From Patiria pectinifera (Eukaryota > Echinodermata > Asteroidea > Valvatida > Asterinidae): 64,000 nt of DNA. A program made the position numbers and the translations under genes. The DNA lies in NCBI GenBank assembly GCA_029964075.1, contig CM057142.1:34722392-34786391 (forward strand), given 5' to 3'. The notes beneath the pieces are model-generated. The model made no database searches. It was not told where the DNA came from and worked only from the letters and a program-made list of their open reading frames with translations. The stretch's first letter is position 1. Each line of letters starts with the position of its first letter. Below are positions 35,093 to 47,519 of the stretch, one piece after another.

Positions 35093-38000
35093 TCAAAGTC
35101 TAGCTTGGGTCGCATTGACATAGCACGGCACCGTGAACGCCGTCTTACCACGGACGATGGCTGTCCCAGTGCCGAACAAAATGGCGCATATGAGGCAAGG
35201 AGTTGCTCCAATGATGAAGACGCAGACGACTGTTTCGAGGGTGTAGAGTTTTCTGCAACGGTTGAAATTATAAAATAAAAGTGTTTAATGTTAATGATTG
35301 ATGATTATTTGTAGTGGCATCGCACGTGCAAGGACTGTCGGTTCATGGGAAACCAGTCAACTTAAGACCTTGAACCAATCAAACCTACATGAGGCTTTCA
35401 TCCAAGGGGCTTGGCCCCCTGGCAAAGCAACCCAAAAAGGGGAAGAAAACAAGAAAGAAAAACAAAAAAAGAGGTGTGAAGTCATATTGCTTCGAATTTA
35501 ATACACATTTAACAAAATGGGCACCCGCAGGGGTGTCAATGGGGCTGGGGTGGACAAAATGTCCCCGCCCGCTCTCGAAGAATGATAAATTGAGAATATG
35601 TTAGAGAAGGTTCAAGGTTTTTTTTGGGAAATGTGCTTTGCCCATCCCCCCCCCCCCAACCCCCATCAAAAATCCCGGCGATGCCCATGGGGATGTGAAG
35701 GAAATGCTTTTCATATAGACATACACAATTTTGAGAACATTACTATAATGCAGATCTCGATTATCGAATTGCCTTCATGCAACGAAGAGTTAAATGAAAA
35801 CATTATGAAAAGACAGAATGAGATACATACGAGGGTACTTCTTGGTATATTTTCCGCAAGCGTAGGTAGCAGAGGCAAGGCACTAGCAAGGCAAGGATGG
35901 GCGTAAGGAATCCGCCAGAGATGGAAGACAAGAGCGTGAAGTGAGGCAGTGTCTCTTGGACGAAGATCTGCCCGAGGAGCACAGAGGAGCGAAGAACCAC
36001 TCGCTTCCAGCTAAAATCTGAGGGATAAAGGGAAGGGGAGATTCCATTAAAAGCGATTCTTGGACCATTTTGTGGCTGTGCAATCACAGTTTCGAACTGC
36101 AAGCCGAACTGAGCTTCCCGAGTCGGAACTACTGTACTATTGGCTCCGGGCGGCACTAACACACGTCTCTCTCGAATGTAGATTCAGACGCTTCCATAGA
36201 CGCTTGCGCTATTGCTTATGGTAGCCAAAAAAATTCGGAAGCGAGCCAATACTCACAGGAAAAGTCCTAGCTTTTTTCCTTGAGCAATGCAACCTTTGCT
36301 TGTTAATATATTATTATTATCATTTTTATTATACTATGAAATATAGGCCTAAAGCTTTTCTTGAAAATGTTTGAAAGTTTCATGCCATATTTTCCCCGTT
36401 ATCTGTCCTTATACTTTCCAGGCTAGCCCATGTATGTTCTATCACTATATACTACACTCAAAGATACATACATCTAGGCCTACATGTAGTTGGTGTAAAT
36501 TTTTTAGTTGCTCAAATCAATCATTTACAATGGCAGTTTCGAAATCTGAAAAGAAATTTGCCAATGTGCTTACCTGTTGGTATATTTAGAACCTCTTCCA
36601 AGTACTGGAACAGCGGGTTGTTCACCAGCAAGACGCCACCAGCCAGATGGACCAAGATGAGCAAAGCAGCGACTTTCTTGAGGGCGTCCTCCGGTAGCAA
36701 GTCGAAGACGATGGCGGTGCCCGTCACGTTGGTCAGCGTGTCGCCGAAAATGATGAGCAAGACCAGCATCATCGGCAAGGCGAGGAATAACGTCACTGCA
36801 ATGATACACAAGAATAAGGAAGGAATTTAACAGAGCTTCCTAAGCACTAGGATTTACTGAGTACAGGAAAGATACGGCTAAGCAAAACAGTAGGGCCTCG
36901 GACCAAGAGCACATGAATTCTGCGCTTACCGTATACCATTCATAAGCACAGAAAAGATACGGGATGTATGCAAGCGGGCATATGGCTAAACAAATGGAAA
37001 ATTTATGAAATATTCGAAACTGCACGTATCGCAATCCTCAAATGTGGTATAAATTAAAGACTACAACATTTCATTTGAGTGATGTGCCAGTGAGATGGAT
37101 GGAGTATGGTTAAGTGTATTTTTTTTTTCAAACCGTGGCTTGCACCCTAATGATGTAAGCGCATGCACAGTATGGGGACTTTCAAATGCAGGGTATTTTA
37201 ATATTTGTTTATTTGTTTCCTGTCCATGTTACATCTGACATCTATGATTTTATAATTCTGGTGCACTCCTTAGTGCAATCGTCCTCCAAGAGAGATTGCA
37301 CTGTAAAAACGTTGGGTAAAATACTGTTGGGCAATGTAATTTACCCGACATTGGTATGAAATAACCTCATACTGGGTTGAATCGGGTAAAAACTGTCAAA
37401 CTATTGAGACGAATTTGCCCAAGAGTGTAGGCAGTTGATAATTCGACCAGCACTGGTCGAATTATCAACCCATTTTGCCCAACTTTTTTACAGTGTGTGA
37501 ATATGTCAAACCACCTATACCCAGCAAATAAACAATAAATGTTTGAAGTCATTCTTAGTGATACTTGAGTGGCAAAATACAAAGCACCTAGGTAACAGGG
37601 ACAGACAAAAATCACACTTTGGACCCAAAATATACAGGTTGACCCATATCTTCGTACACTGATCATACGTTAAAAATATGACTTTATAACATAACAAAAT
37701 GTTGTGCTTGCAAGGAACGCAACGGAACGGATTGGGAGTGTTGTACGAGTTTGGGAATCCATTTTGGAAGCTCATTATGCTTTCAATAATGCAAATGCTG
37801 TACCAGAAGCTAAACCCTTTAAAAACACCCATATTGCGGTTGAGTGTTTTAACCAATGTATATAATACAATGATATAATTATACCAGTAATATACAAGTC
37901 ATGCTATTATTATACCAGTGTACATGTACAATAATGCAAATATAATACCAGGTGGCAAAGCCATAAAAACAAACTATCGGGGCAGTTTAGTGTAACAAAA

Positions 38001-41000
38001 GCGAATATTTATAGGTTACAATTATATGCAATCATGGGCCTATATTATAATAGGAAGCATTTTGTTCCGATCAGATCACACTGGAAGAAATAATGATGAC
38101 TGGATGCATATCTGCATAACAGTTATTTGTGACGATTATTTTGCCCCAAAAAATAAGCACAGATGTAGTAGGCACAAACATTAATTGTCGGAGCCAGAAT
38201 TGACGAAGTGAATTAAGCGCGCGCTCTCCAGGTACAATAACAAAATTATTCAAAATAAAAGGATGAAATGGCCAAAGAAGTGAATATTTCTTAGGAACTT
38301 ATTTTGTGCTACTTTATAATTCCCTTAAGTGTATGAAAACTAATTGACATCGCTCTATGGTTATATTTTACTGAAAAGTGCACCTCTTTAATCATTAGGC
38401 CCTAAATGAAAGTGAAAATAACTTAGGTATAATGGGACACAAAGGTGCATTTTTCAAGAATTGCATGAAAACAATTTGTGTTTCATTCGCCCTTTGACGA
38501 AAGCTGAATATTGCAGTTACAACAAAGCCCTTCCTTACTCTGGATTGGCCAATAATAACAAAGAAAACACCGACAAACAAGGTATATGCATAGGACAGAC
38601 AGACGAGGACACTGGCAAGGGCGGATCCAGGGGGGGGGCCAAAGGGGGCCATGCTCCCCCCCCCCAAAAAAAAAAAAACCAAACCAATTTTTTTTTTGTA
38701 TGTGACATCGCAATAAAGGCAGGCAAATAACAACCCCACGCCGTAATTTTTTGGATCCACTTTTTTGGGGGGACCAAAATTATTTTTGGCGCCCCCCCCC
38801 AAAAAAAATTGTGTTCTGGATCCGCCCTTGGACACTGGTTATATACATGTAGTACGCTTGCACTCACGTAGGTCAGCGATGATGATGGCTTTAGTGAAGC
38901 CCTGTGGCTGTTGCATGTCTTGTTGCAAAGTCGGAATAACACTGTGCTGTCCCATCAGCCAGAAAACCGTCCCGGCTATTTCAGCGAGGTGCAGAAAATC
39001 GCTCTCTCCGTGAAGCTCTCCATGGGTGGTGACCGTGGTGTTGCTAGTCCCCCTGGACATGGAATCGCCAGCCACAAATATTGATATGATGACGAAAATC
39101 ACAGACAGGACGACGGTGAAAAAACTGCCTGCTAATACCAACCTGTCGGACGGAGAAACAATTCAAAACAACATTCGTTTATTTCTTTTTTGGTATAAAA
39201 TACTACAGTTTGGTATATCGGAAGTGCACTGGCAATGTGGCTTCAAAGCCTGCTGTAACCCTTTTTATACAGCTAACATTTTTTGTTGGACAAAAATCAA
39301 AAAATCAAAAAAAATAACATTGACAGTACATTTACAAAATATATCGCAAATATATAAATTTTTAAAAATAAGGGAGGCGGGCATGAAGCTTGCTCGGGCC
39401 TACATGTTTACATGGCAACAACCTAAGGCCGTACATTTTTATTCTCATTGAAGTTCTATTTTCGGCAGTGCTATTGTAACATATAGTTTTGGCGAAACAG
39501 TCTTTGGGTTGTTTGACTATACTCTATATGTTAAGATAGAGTAGCTGTGGCTCAGAGCAGGATGAACATACGAAGACTATACAAAGACACACTGGTAATG
39601 ACTATGAGTTCAGCTATATGGAAAACTGGTTTTATTTTCAAGAAGTCAATATTCTACCGGTATTGTGTATGTACAGAACTATAACCTCAGACTATACGGC
39701 TGAAACAGCTTATGGGTATGGCTGGTTACCAAAATACAGAAGTTGGAGCTAGAAGACAGAGGTTCTGAAGAGTTTTGTAGATGAAGACTGGCCTAAGCAT
39801 AGGGCTGAATCAGCTTATGGCTATGCCTCTGGTTTCCCAGGGATTTTCGGCATGTTTTTCAATTATACAATACATAAAAAAAACAAATTTAGAAGCAGAT
39901 AAAATAAATTGCGAATTTGCAACAGGGGTGTTTTTTTTAATAAGTTTTATAGCCTAATGGGAATCACTCCTCTATCGAAACACATAATAAAGGCAATCAT
40001 TTTGAAAGACCAAGAAGAGTTCAAAGTGTGGTAAGTGTTTTTCGATTCACGATAAAGGTTTTTAGCTGCGGGATAGCAGCTCAACGAATCATCATGTCTC
40101 TCCGTTAGTTCGTTAGAGATGGTTAGTAAAAAAACCGCTGACAATAGTTTATTGCACTTCATATATATTTGACCGATTTCAACCGAACTTTGTCAAAAGT
40201 ATCAGTAGCCCAGCCCCAACATGTCACATGACCAAACTGGGGTCAAAGTTCATTATTGGGTCACTAGCGTCAAAACCTGATTTTTTTTAAAAACTGAAAA
40301 CACTGCTCCTTTCAGAAATTACATGGCACAGTCATGCGACTCATGCATGAACACGAACGAATTCGTTGGCCCGAGCTTCCGAGATATTTCCGATCGAGTT
40401 TCAGAATAATTCTCTGGGACTCTGGAAAATCCAGGTCAAATGCAACATTTCAGCAGAGCTTAAGACACATGACTTTTCTACTGAATAAATGTTGCTGAAA
40501 ATACTAACCAGAAATTCTTCGGAGTAGCTAACCACAGAAAGGGACAGATGATTACCCCAAACACAGGAGGCCAGTAGCACAGAGTACCTTCTAGTGCGGG
40601 CCCGCCTATCGTTAGGGTCATTTCGGTAAAGCCCATGAGGAAAACAATAGCGTTGGTGAAGCAAGCAACAGCTACTAAAACATTGACAACACCTCTGGGG
40701 GGATAAAAACATAATAATAAATAACATTTTTAAAATTACGAAGATTATGATGCAAAGGGAGACGATCGGTGTCGATTTTAAATAAGGGACCCTTCCGTTT
40801 TGATTAGCATGTTTTAAGGCATATAGGATCATTTGCATTTATCCCATAAGTGACCTATCGAATTATTGTCAAAAAATTACTTGGATTAAAGATTGTATTG
40901 TATTGTATTGTTTTATTTCCATTTGTCACAAATTAATATAATGCAAATGCAACAGATTATTTACTACAACAATAACTAAAATTAATAGAATGCTAATACA

Positions 41001-44000
41001 TGTACAACACTTTGATCAATAAACATAAATGGTGACAGATGGGGGAACCAGGAAGAAGCCTAAGCTTATACAGAGCCTGGTCCCGTTTGTGAATAACTTA
41101 TGAAATAAACAACAGTTATAGCTATAATTTAAAACAGTGGTCAATAATTAATTAATTAATTATTTACTTGGCATAATAGTAGAAAAATTGAAGGAAATTG
41201 AAATATACATGTACTAATTTACAATATAACATTTGATTATGATGGAGTGTGACTTATACAAATGCGAATTATGGGTGCACGTCTTATATACTACCGGAAA
41301 TAAGTAGTTTTTTTAGATATCTTTTGAATTTATGCACAGTCCGAAAGAAGGGTATAGGGGTAAGCTGATTCCAAAGAAGAGGGCCTTGGTGTCTAACTGT
41401 TTTCATGAATGATGCGGTCCTAGCCTTGCCAATGTGATTTTTTTTGGCTGATCTTGTGTTATGTAAATGGACATCTAGATTCCTCACAAACATGGACCTG
41501 ATATTTGTAGGTAGTAGTTTGCCTTCGAATTTAAACATTAGGATTCCTAGATGGTATTTGTACAGTTCAAAAATATTCAGTGTTTTATATTGTCTAAAAA
41601 GGGGCGCAGAGTGTGGAACTGGTACTAAACACCACGTGAAATTCTTCCGTCTGCTTTGCTGTCATTTTGCATAATGACAAGTAGCTGTATAGCTACGATA
41701 GCTTGTGCCATAAATGTTGTTTTAGTTAGTCTTTAAAATGCTACCTTCACTATCTATATGTAACTTGCAGACTAACACAGCTGTATTCATCTTTGTCATT
41801 AAGAAGAAATCAAGAAATATAGTTCATTTCCAACGATCAGTCAATTGACTGATTTTTGGAAATAAAGAGTCCATAGAGGAAATAGTGTTTCGTGATCCAA
41901 AGATTGTGCACGGTTCTTCACATGGGCGTCGTGAGGGGGGCCAAGGGGGCGCTTGCTCCCCCCGGAAAAGACACCCACACAAAAAAAAGAGAAAAAAGAG
42001 GGGAAAACAGAGGAAAATGATAAATCGAGAATATGTTGGGAAATACAGGAAATGTAGGGGAAAACGTGTTTTGACCCCCCCCCCTCCGCCCTCTAGAAAA
42101 CAAATCTTGGGGACGCCCATGGTACTAATGTCTCGAAATGTGTTTTATCTATTGAGCTGAAATTGCAACAGGTTAGGTTTTTAACCTTCTTCTTTGGATT
42201 TTGATATCAAGAAAATGCATGAAAAGCCCATGATCCTATACATGCCTCGTTTAAGACAGTTTCAGAATATTATCAACATTCAAGCCTAGGACCTATTTCA
42301 GGGTTAACGTTTCAGAGCATGAAACATAAAGTTCACGTTGATTCCTAAAGTCCCACTCATTTTTTCCCCTTCCAGTTTCCGAGAGAAGAAAAAAAAATCC
42401 TACCGTGCCCAGTCACCGAAGGCCTCCTGGCCAATAGCGCCGTACGGATGCCGCTCACTGCCCCACTTCGCCCGTACCATATTCCAGCAGCGACCCAATA
42501 TGATCGACGTGTACAACAAGGCGGCATACAAAAGGCCGAATAGCAAGAAGCCAACCCAACCTTTCAGGAAAGATTTTAAAACATTCATTTCAAACCATTT
42601 TTTAAAAATAAATCATGGTTTATGGGCTTTGTGCTCAGGTACCCCCTAAACGAAAAGAAAATGAGAGTTGGGGAGACCAATGGCAGACACCATAATCGTT
42701 TGTGTGCATATTCCAACTAAATTGATTTTGAGCAATCTAAAACAATTTTCCCCATGAGTCTATGCCAGAATGTCTTATTAGCTTCGTGCGAAGGTGCCCA
42801 CTTAACGGTAAACAAACAAAAAAAGAAAGTTGGAGGAGGCCACTGGGAGAGACCATATTGTATTTGTGGATATTCAAATGCATTTACCCGCTCGAATGCA
42901 TAAAATAAAATATCTTTTCGTGAGCATGTAATGAAAATTTATGGTGTGATTCCCACAGACGATATAGAAAGCACTGCATTGAATTGGATTTGTGGCTGCA
43001 TGCAGTGCACAATTATAAGGCTTAACTTTACTATGGTTTCAATTCAATTCAATTCAATTCAATTTATTTATTCTCATCCTGTAAAAGCATGAAACTTGTC
43101 TCCTCGTTCTGCACACGTATAGTCATATACACATTTAAAAACTTCACATTAAAACTATACAAACATATACAAATAGACGTAACAATATGAAAAAAAAACT
43201 GACAAGAGTACACGTAACCAGAAGTAGAACAACAAATTTAGCCTAATTAAATAAATGAATAAATGAAATATCCGTTGTGTAATGCCAAAGTTCAAGTATG
43301 ATTCACGACGTCACTCACCGGTGCTAACGACAAGAACGTCGACGGCTAGAAAACCCAGACCGGCACAAATACCTGATATGGAAACAGCCGTCTGCCAAAT
43401 ATTGATGCCATCTGCCTGTGGTGTCAAATATTATTACAGAACTCGATAACGGTGAATAAATTAGGAAATAACGGTTGAGTGGTCCTGGTTGTTTAAAAAA
43501 AAAATAAGCCCAACAAAACAAAACAAAACAATTAATGCTAACACCTGTGTTCTGTAGTTTTATATGTTCATATGCTACGTGTTAATGCACTCAAACCCCT
43601 GAGTGTATATGGTCTGTACTGTAAATTCTCCGCTGTCGGGTTTATCTAAACAATAATAGAAGATCACACTCGTGTGATATACCGGGGTTAGTGAATGTCT
43701 TACTGTTTCACATATCGTGTCCAAATATCCATATTTTGTATCTAGTGTATGAAACACTATCAACTGGGTATGCTGTTGCTGCATGCATGGCCACACTTTT
43801 CTGTTTTCTCATTAATTGCATTCATGCAGAGACGTCGCCTGTTGACTTACTGCCATGTACTAAAACAACAGTTTGAAGCATAAACATTTGCAAGATTCTG
43901 GCATATTTGTAACCAGAAGCTATATGTAATCGTATATAACACTGTCTTTTACGCCTCTAATGAGACACAGTTTTGGCCACGAATGTGGGAACGGGCATTA

Positions 44001-44189
44001 GCATTAAAACCAACCACGTATCAAAGCACAATAGAATTCTATCAAATGGGCCCTTGAAGTTGACCAATAACTTACATTGGAAGATTCGCCGTCTTTGGTA
44101 TCCTTTTCATCTCCTGACGTATTTCTCGTGCTGACATGTTGCGACCTCTCGAGCAGTCTTAATGTTTGGCCGTCTGTTGATTCGGCCAT
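35093..44189 (-). CDS. AAAP-family amino-acid transporter (complete, 8 exons, 465 aa)
   Basis: Exons in transcript order: 44076-44189, 43319-43415, 42404-42560, 40509-40694, 38868-39142, 36574-36795, 35831-36017, 35093-35252. All have GT/AG borders and continuous phase (1398 nt with TGA). A hydrophilic N-tail of about 40 residues precedes about 11 hydrophobic segments. Family marks are GWVGFLLFGLLYAALLYTS (exon 3) and the block GTVFWLMGQHSVIPTLQQDM in exon 5, which matches the F-x-x-x-G-H-x-x-x-P-T-x-x-x-D-M pattern of the SLC32/SLC36/AVT group (proton-coupled amino-acid transport at plasma, vesicle or lysosome membranes). The long loop after TM5 is rich in Thr/Ser with an NTT glycosylation site. 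Odd: in TM1 the usual proline of the GxGxLALP signature is aspartate (GLGFLAVDVL). The substrate cannot be assigned; SLC32/AVT1-like is the best guess. Confidence 0.88.
36830..37298. other. Transporter intron 5, part
   Basis: AT-rich sequence with no recognised exon, RNA or element. Confidence 0.4.
37299..37495. mobile_element. CACTGTAAAAA MITE, copy 3
   Basis: Ends CACTGTAAAAACG and TTTTTTACAGTG are inverted. The internal palindrome (ATAATTCGACCAG.CTGGTCGAATTAT) lies near the right end, so this copy is inverted relative to copies 1 and 2. The flanks are both TG. It lies in intron 5 of the transporter gene. Confidence 0.85.
37500..38607. other. Transporter intron 5, remainder
   Basis: AT-rich; a short ATACCAG motif recurs between 37870 and 37960. 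No recognised feature. Confidence 0.4.
38616..38830. mobile_element. hAT-like MITE with perfect 8-bp target duplication
   Basis: Ends CAAGGGCGGATCCAG and CTGGATCCGCCCTTG are perfect 15-bp inverted repeats. GACACTGG flanks both sides (38608-38615 and 38831-38838). It sits 38 bp from the donor of transporter exon 5, inside intron 5. Confidence 0.93.
39150..40508. other. Transporter intron 4
   Basis: AT-rich. A repeated CAGCTTATGG(C/G)TATG motif with a degenerate GGGCTGAA context appears near 39705 and 39810. No exon or named element recognised. Confidence 0.4.
40887..41690 (-). mobile_element. Non-LTR retrotransposon 3' fragment in transporter intron 3
   Basis: On the minus strand, about 105 codons ending at 41284 encode the C-terminal part of a LINE reverse-transcriptase polyprotein: LFRQYKTLNIFELYKYHLG, then HNTRSAKK, then a VRHQGPLLWNQLTP block and a FKRYLKKLL ending. 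The 3' end is an (AATAC)n run at about 40894-40912. Only the tail is present (5'-truncated) and it lies in the same orientation as the host gene. Confidence 0.78.
41921..42121. mobile_element. MITE with CATGGGCGTC ends
   Basis: CATGGGCGTC and GACGCCCATG are perfect 10-bp inverted ends, with G-rich sequence inside the left end and C-rich inside the right. Target duplication not resolved. It lies in transporter intron 3, about 280 bp from exon 3. Confidence 0.65.
43037..43260 (-). mobile_element. Probable LINE 3' end in transporter intron 2
   Basis: A (TTCAA)n pentamer run at 43038-43065 is followed by TTTATTTATTCTCATCCTG, a layout like the LINE tail at 40887. The family cannot be assigned. 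Confidence 0.4.
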
Positions 44190-46320
44190 TCTGCTGCTTT
44201 CCTCTTATAGGCAAAATCGTCACTGAAGTTCACAGCCCTTTTTATCCTTCAGCCTTCAGTCAACAAACTACAACAGAATATGGCACAACAAACTAGACTC
44301 CAAAATCAGCAGACCCTACAACAGTGCCACTGCCTGTTAGGCAATATAAAGTTGGCCCTATTGTGTTCAAATATTCAATCGTTGTGATCAGCTACTTTTT
44401 TGTTGTGTTCCCTCGTTCTAGTCGCCAGCATTGGCATTGCTCCTTTCATTCTGAATTTACAGATCATCGGTCATGCAGGGATATAACTAACAATACTGTC
44501 TGCATTATACTGTGTATACTTTTCTATCAAACGACAAATTTAGTAGGTGTAAATTATTGCTGGTATACCTGCATGTACAGCGAACGTACTTATTTGTTTT
44601 GCCCCGCAGCGAACAACCTGTAAAATGACATATTTCCAGATCAGTTTAAAAGTTTCATTTTTTTTTGTAAAGCTATCACAAGAGAAAACGTTATAATAAA
44701 TACCACTGATATAATAAGTGGAGTATGAACTTTTAACTGTAACCGTCGGACCAGCCAGAAACCATAACGTTGTATGTGGCTGAGCTGTTTTCTGGTTACT
44801 TATCCTGTCATGACAATGTCATAACATGACCAGTCTTCAAAGGGTAGCTAAAGAAAAGAATATTTCTAATTTGTTCTGAACAGAATTTGTACATATTTAA
44901 GAAATGGTTTAATTGGCGCTCTCGGTATCGGTTTTCTGGGTTCTTAATTCCCTCTCCGGCTTGGGTTTCAGGATTAACGTTTGGCTTCAGCTCAATATAT
45001 ATTCATGATTTAGGAACGTCAATTCCTATAACTTGATGAGGCGAACGGTTCGAGTATTTCAATTTTGTGTGGACATTGAGGACTTCTAAAATACAATCCT
45101 TGGGCCAGACGAAAACGAAGACGGAGATGACGGCTAGGTTTAGAAAACGTCATTGGTATTGTTCACTGACGTTTGTAACACAAATGAATACAGCTTAAGT
45201 GTAGGCTATTCCATATACTGCGCTTTTACCAAATGACAGAAAAACGCTGTTTTAAAAATGACAAGTACTAAGTTTGAATTTATCGAAAGATGATGTACTC
45301 CGGAAGCTGATGAGGAGATATCGCAACAATCAAATGCCAGGGCAAATTCTACATCAATAAATCAATTTGGATTAAACAAATAAGTCGAGCATTCTGCAAA
45401 TCGTAAAATGCACAAAACTTTATGTCGTTTTTCCAAAACCTAACATTGACAGTTTTCAGCATTTTTTTTATTATTCTGGTGCGGTTATATGAAACGGCTA
45501 ACCTGCTAAGGTCCAGAATGCATCTTCTATTGATGGTTTTAAATACGTAAATACGAAATTTCATTTTTAAAAGTCCTTTTTCAAGTTCATAATTGCTTAT
45601 TTTGCCATTTTACCAGTGCTGTTTTACAGAACAACTTACCTGCTTAGGTCAAGAATGAATCATAAACGGTTTTATAAACGTAATGGGCGGGGGAGGGGGT
45701 TGAAGCAAAAATATTTCTTTAATGTACATTTTTACCATCTTAATAATTAATCATTATTCTTGTTATATTAATCGTTCATTTTACTATTTTACCATTTTAT
45801 ATTATTTTTCTCTCAATATTGTTTAATGTTTTCAATTCTTATCACAGGACCATAATGTAAAACAACCTTTGAGCTAATTGTTTGTGTCCTGTATAAAGAT
45901 TTTGAAATAAATTAATAAATGAATAAATGAACTGGTTGCATCAGACTTGGCCTAGCTAGGCTGGGGCATGCCATGCATTACGATTTATGTGGTTCCACAC
46001 ATTACCAAATAATTTTGATACGAGTACATTCAACTACACCATCCAAACTGACTTACCTCACTGGAGGAAAGTACTCATTCAATGTCTGGTCGCACATGTA
46101 CCGTTTGGTCTAAACTATGAGTTTATCATTGCTGAAAATGGGCGGTGCAGACCACAGTAATGTTCAAGGCGAACGGACGAGGAACTGTATATTCGTTCAA
46201 ACACAATTATATCCTCGGTCATCTGAATGAGCTTGAAATGTTCGCGCAACAAAAGGCTTCCCGTCCCGTGTACAATCGCGGCGGTGAAGGCCACAGTTAT
46301 TTGAACGGAATACGGTCTAT
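44190..46320. other. Intergenic region upstream of the transporter
   Basis: AT-rich. No exons, RNA genes or TATA box were recognised. A simple AATAAATGA run is at about 45906-45930. Confidence 0.4.
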
Positions 46321-46321
46321 T

Positions 46322-47046
46322 AGTAGTCTGGTTCCCCGACCTGACAATTTCCCCCGACGTCTACACGTCTAAATTGTAGGTCAGGCAGCCTCCGTGGCTA
46401 AAAATAAACATGACGACATTGACGGCCCTTTTTCAAAGCTCGGCTTCGTTTCCGAATTCGCTTTATCACATAAAGCTTTTAATGTTCCGATCATTTTTTA
46501 AAAATAAATCACTTGCTTCATATATCATACAGTTATGATATACAGTTTAATACTTCTGTAAGAAAACATTGACTAATTTTGACCTGGAATCTTCAAAGTT
46601 AGACACCCAAACAGCACTGTAAGCAGGCGGAGCCGAATTGAGACCACGCCGAGTTTTGGAAAATGCCGGTAACGGTCGTCAAATTCAAACTAGTGCATGA
46701 CGCAACAAAAAGTTCGCCCCTCGTATACGATCCGAGTGCAAAATCGTCGTTGAATTTCAAGTTTTCTAAATAAAAGCAATGAATATTAATTATCAACTAG
46801 TTTTTTAAAGTTTGTAATAAGCAATTAGCAGTTAATAAAACCTATATTATACTCGGAAATACTCGGACACTATCCGATAGTCGACGAAATGAATTCGGCA
46901 AACTTCGGACATTTTCGGAAAAAGGAGGAATTCCTCCCGTTTTAGTCACGTGATGTAAATTGTAATACATTGTATTACCGGAGGCTACCTGACCTAAGAT
47001 TCATCAGGAATAGTCGGAATCTTTTGGTCTGAGAACCAGACTAGTC
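46322..47046. mobile_element. Element with AGTCTGGTTC ends
   Basis: The left end TAGTCTGGTTCCCCGACC and, inverted, the right end TAGTCTGGTTCTCAGACC match at most positions. Another pair of the same kind (TAGACTGGTTCCCTGAC / GTCAGGGAACCAGACTA) lies at 56760-56841. Interior AT-rich without coding potential. Confidence 0.55.
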
Positions 47047-47049
47047 TAT

Positions 47050-47421
47050 TAGGCCACAAAAAAAGTCTCCGGTTTCTGGTATGGAGCTTGCCCAAAAAGT
47101 GGTGCGGCGACGCGGCTTTTTTTTTTTTACCTGTGTTTTTTTTTTTTTGCTTCAAATGTCGGCTGAGGACTGCAATTGGTGCCCGACTAAACTTAGTGAA
47201 AATATATGGGAGTCCAGAGAGGCCATATAAAGCTTATTCTCGATCATAACCCCATCTAAAAACACGTTAAAATTGTGCAGCAGCAGGATTCCAGTCAAAC
47301 CAGTGAGTTTGGCAGTTTTGAGACATCATCTTTTATTGAAAAAAAAAACTTTTGCCGACGCGCATGGCTACGGCGACGCGCGCGCATACCAGAAACCGGA
47401 GACTTATTTTGTTTGGCCTTA
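47050..47421 (+). mobile_element. AAGTCTCCGG palindromic-end MITE, copy 1
   Basis: Ends TAGGCCA...AAGTCTCCGGTTTCTGG and, inverted, the same at the right. Interior has GC-rich CGGCGACGCG blocks near both ends, poly-T runs and CAGCAGGATTCC. The reverse-orientation copy is 50209-50584. Confidence 0.85.
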
Positions 47422-47519
47422 TGTGTGATGTATGGGACGGGTGCGTGTGCAAACACATTCCTGAGTCACATGAAATATAATAACTCCGAACGTTGGTTTC
47501 CACTCAGCCTGCTGAAAAG

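Noticed and set aside
35803..36162. Single long frame as one transporter exon
   Set aside because: Only 35831-36017 fits: the CAG acceptor at 36018-36020 and donor at 35830 keep phase with neighbouring exons; the rest is intron read-through.
38395..38942. Overlapping 135-146 codon minus-strand frames
   Set aside because: They read through a hAT-like MITE with G/C homopolymers and part of a transporter exon in the wrong frame.
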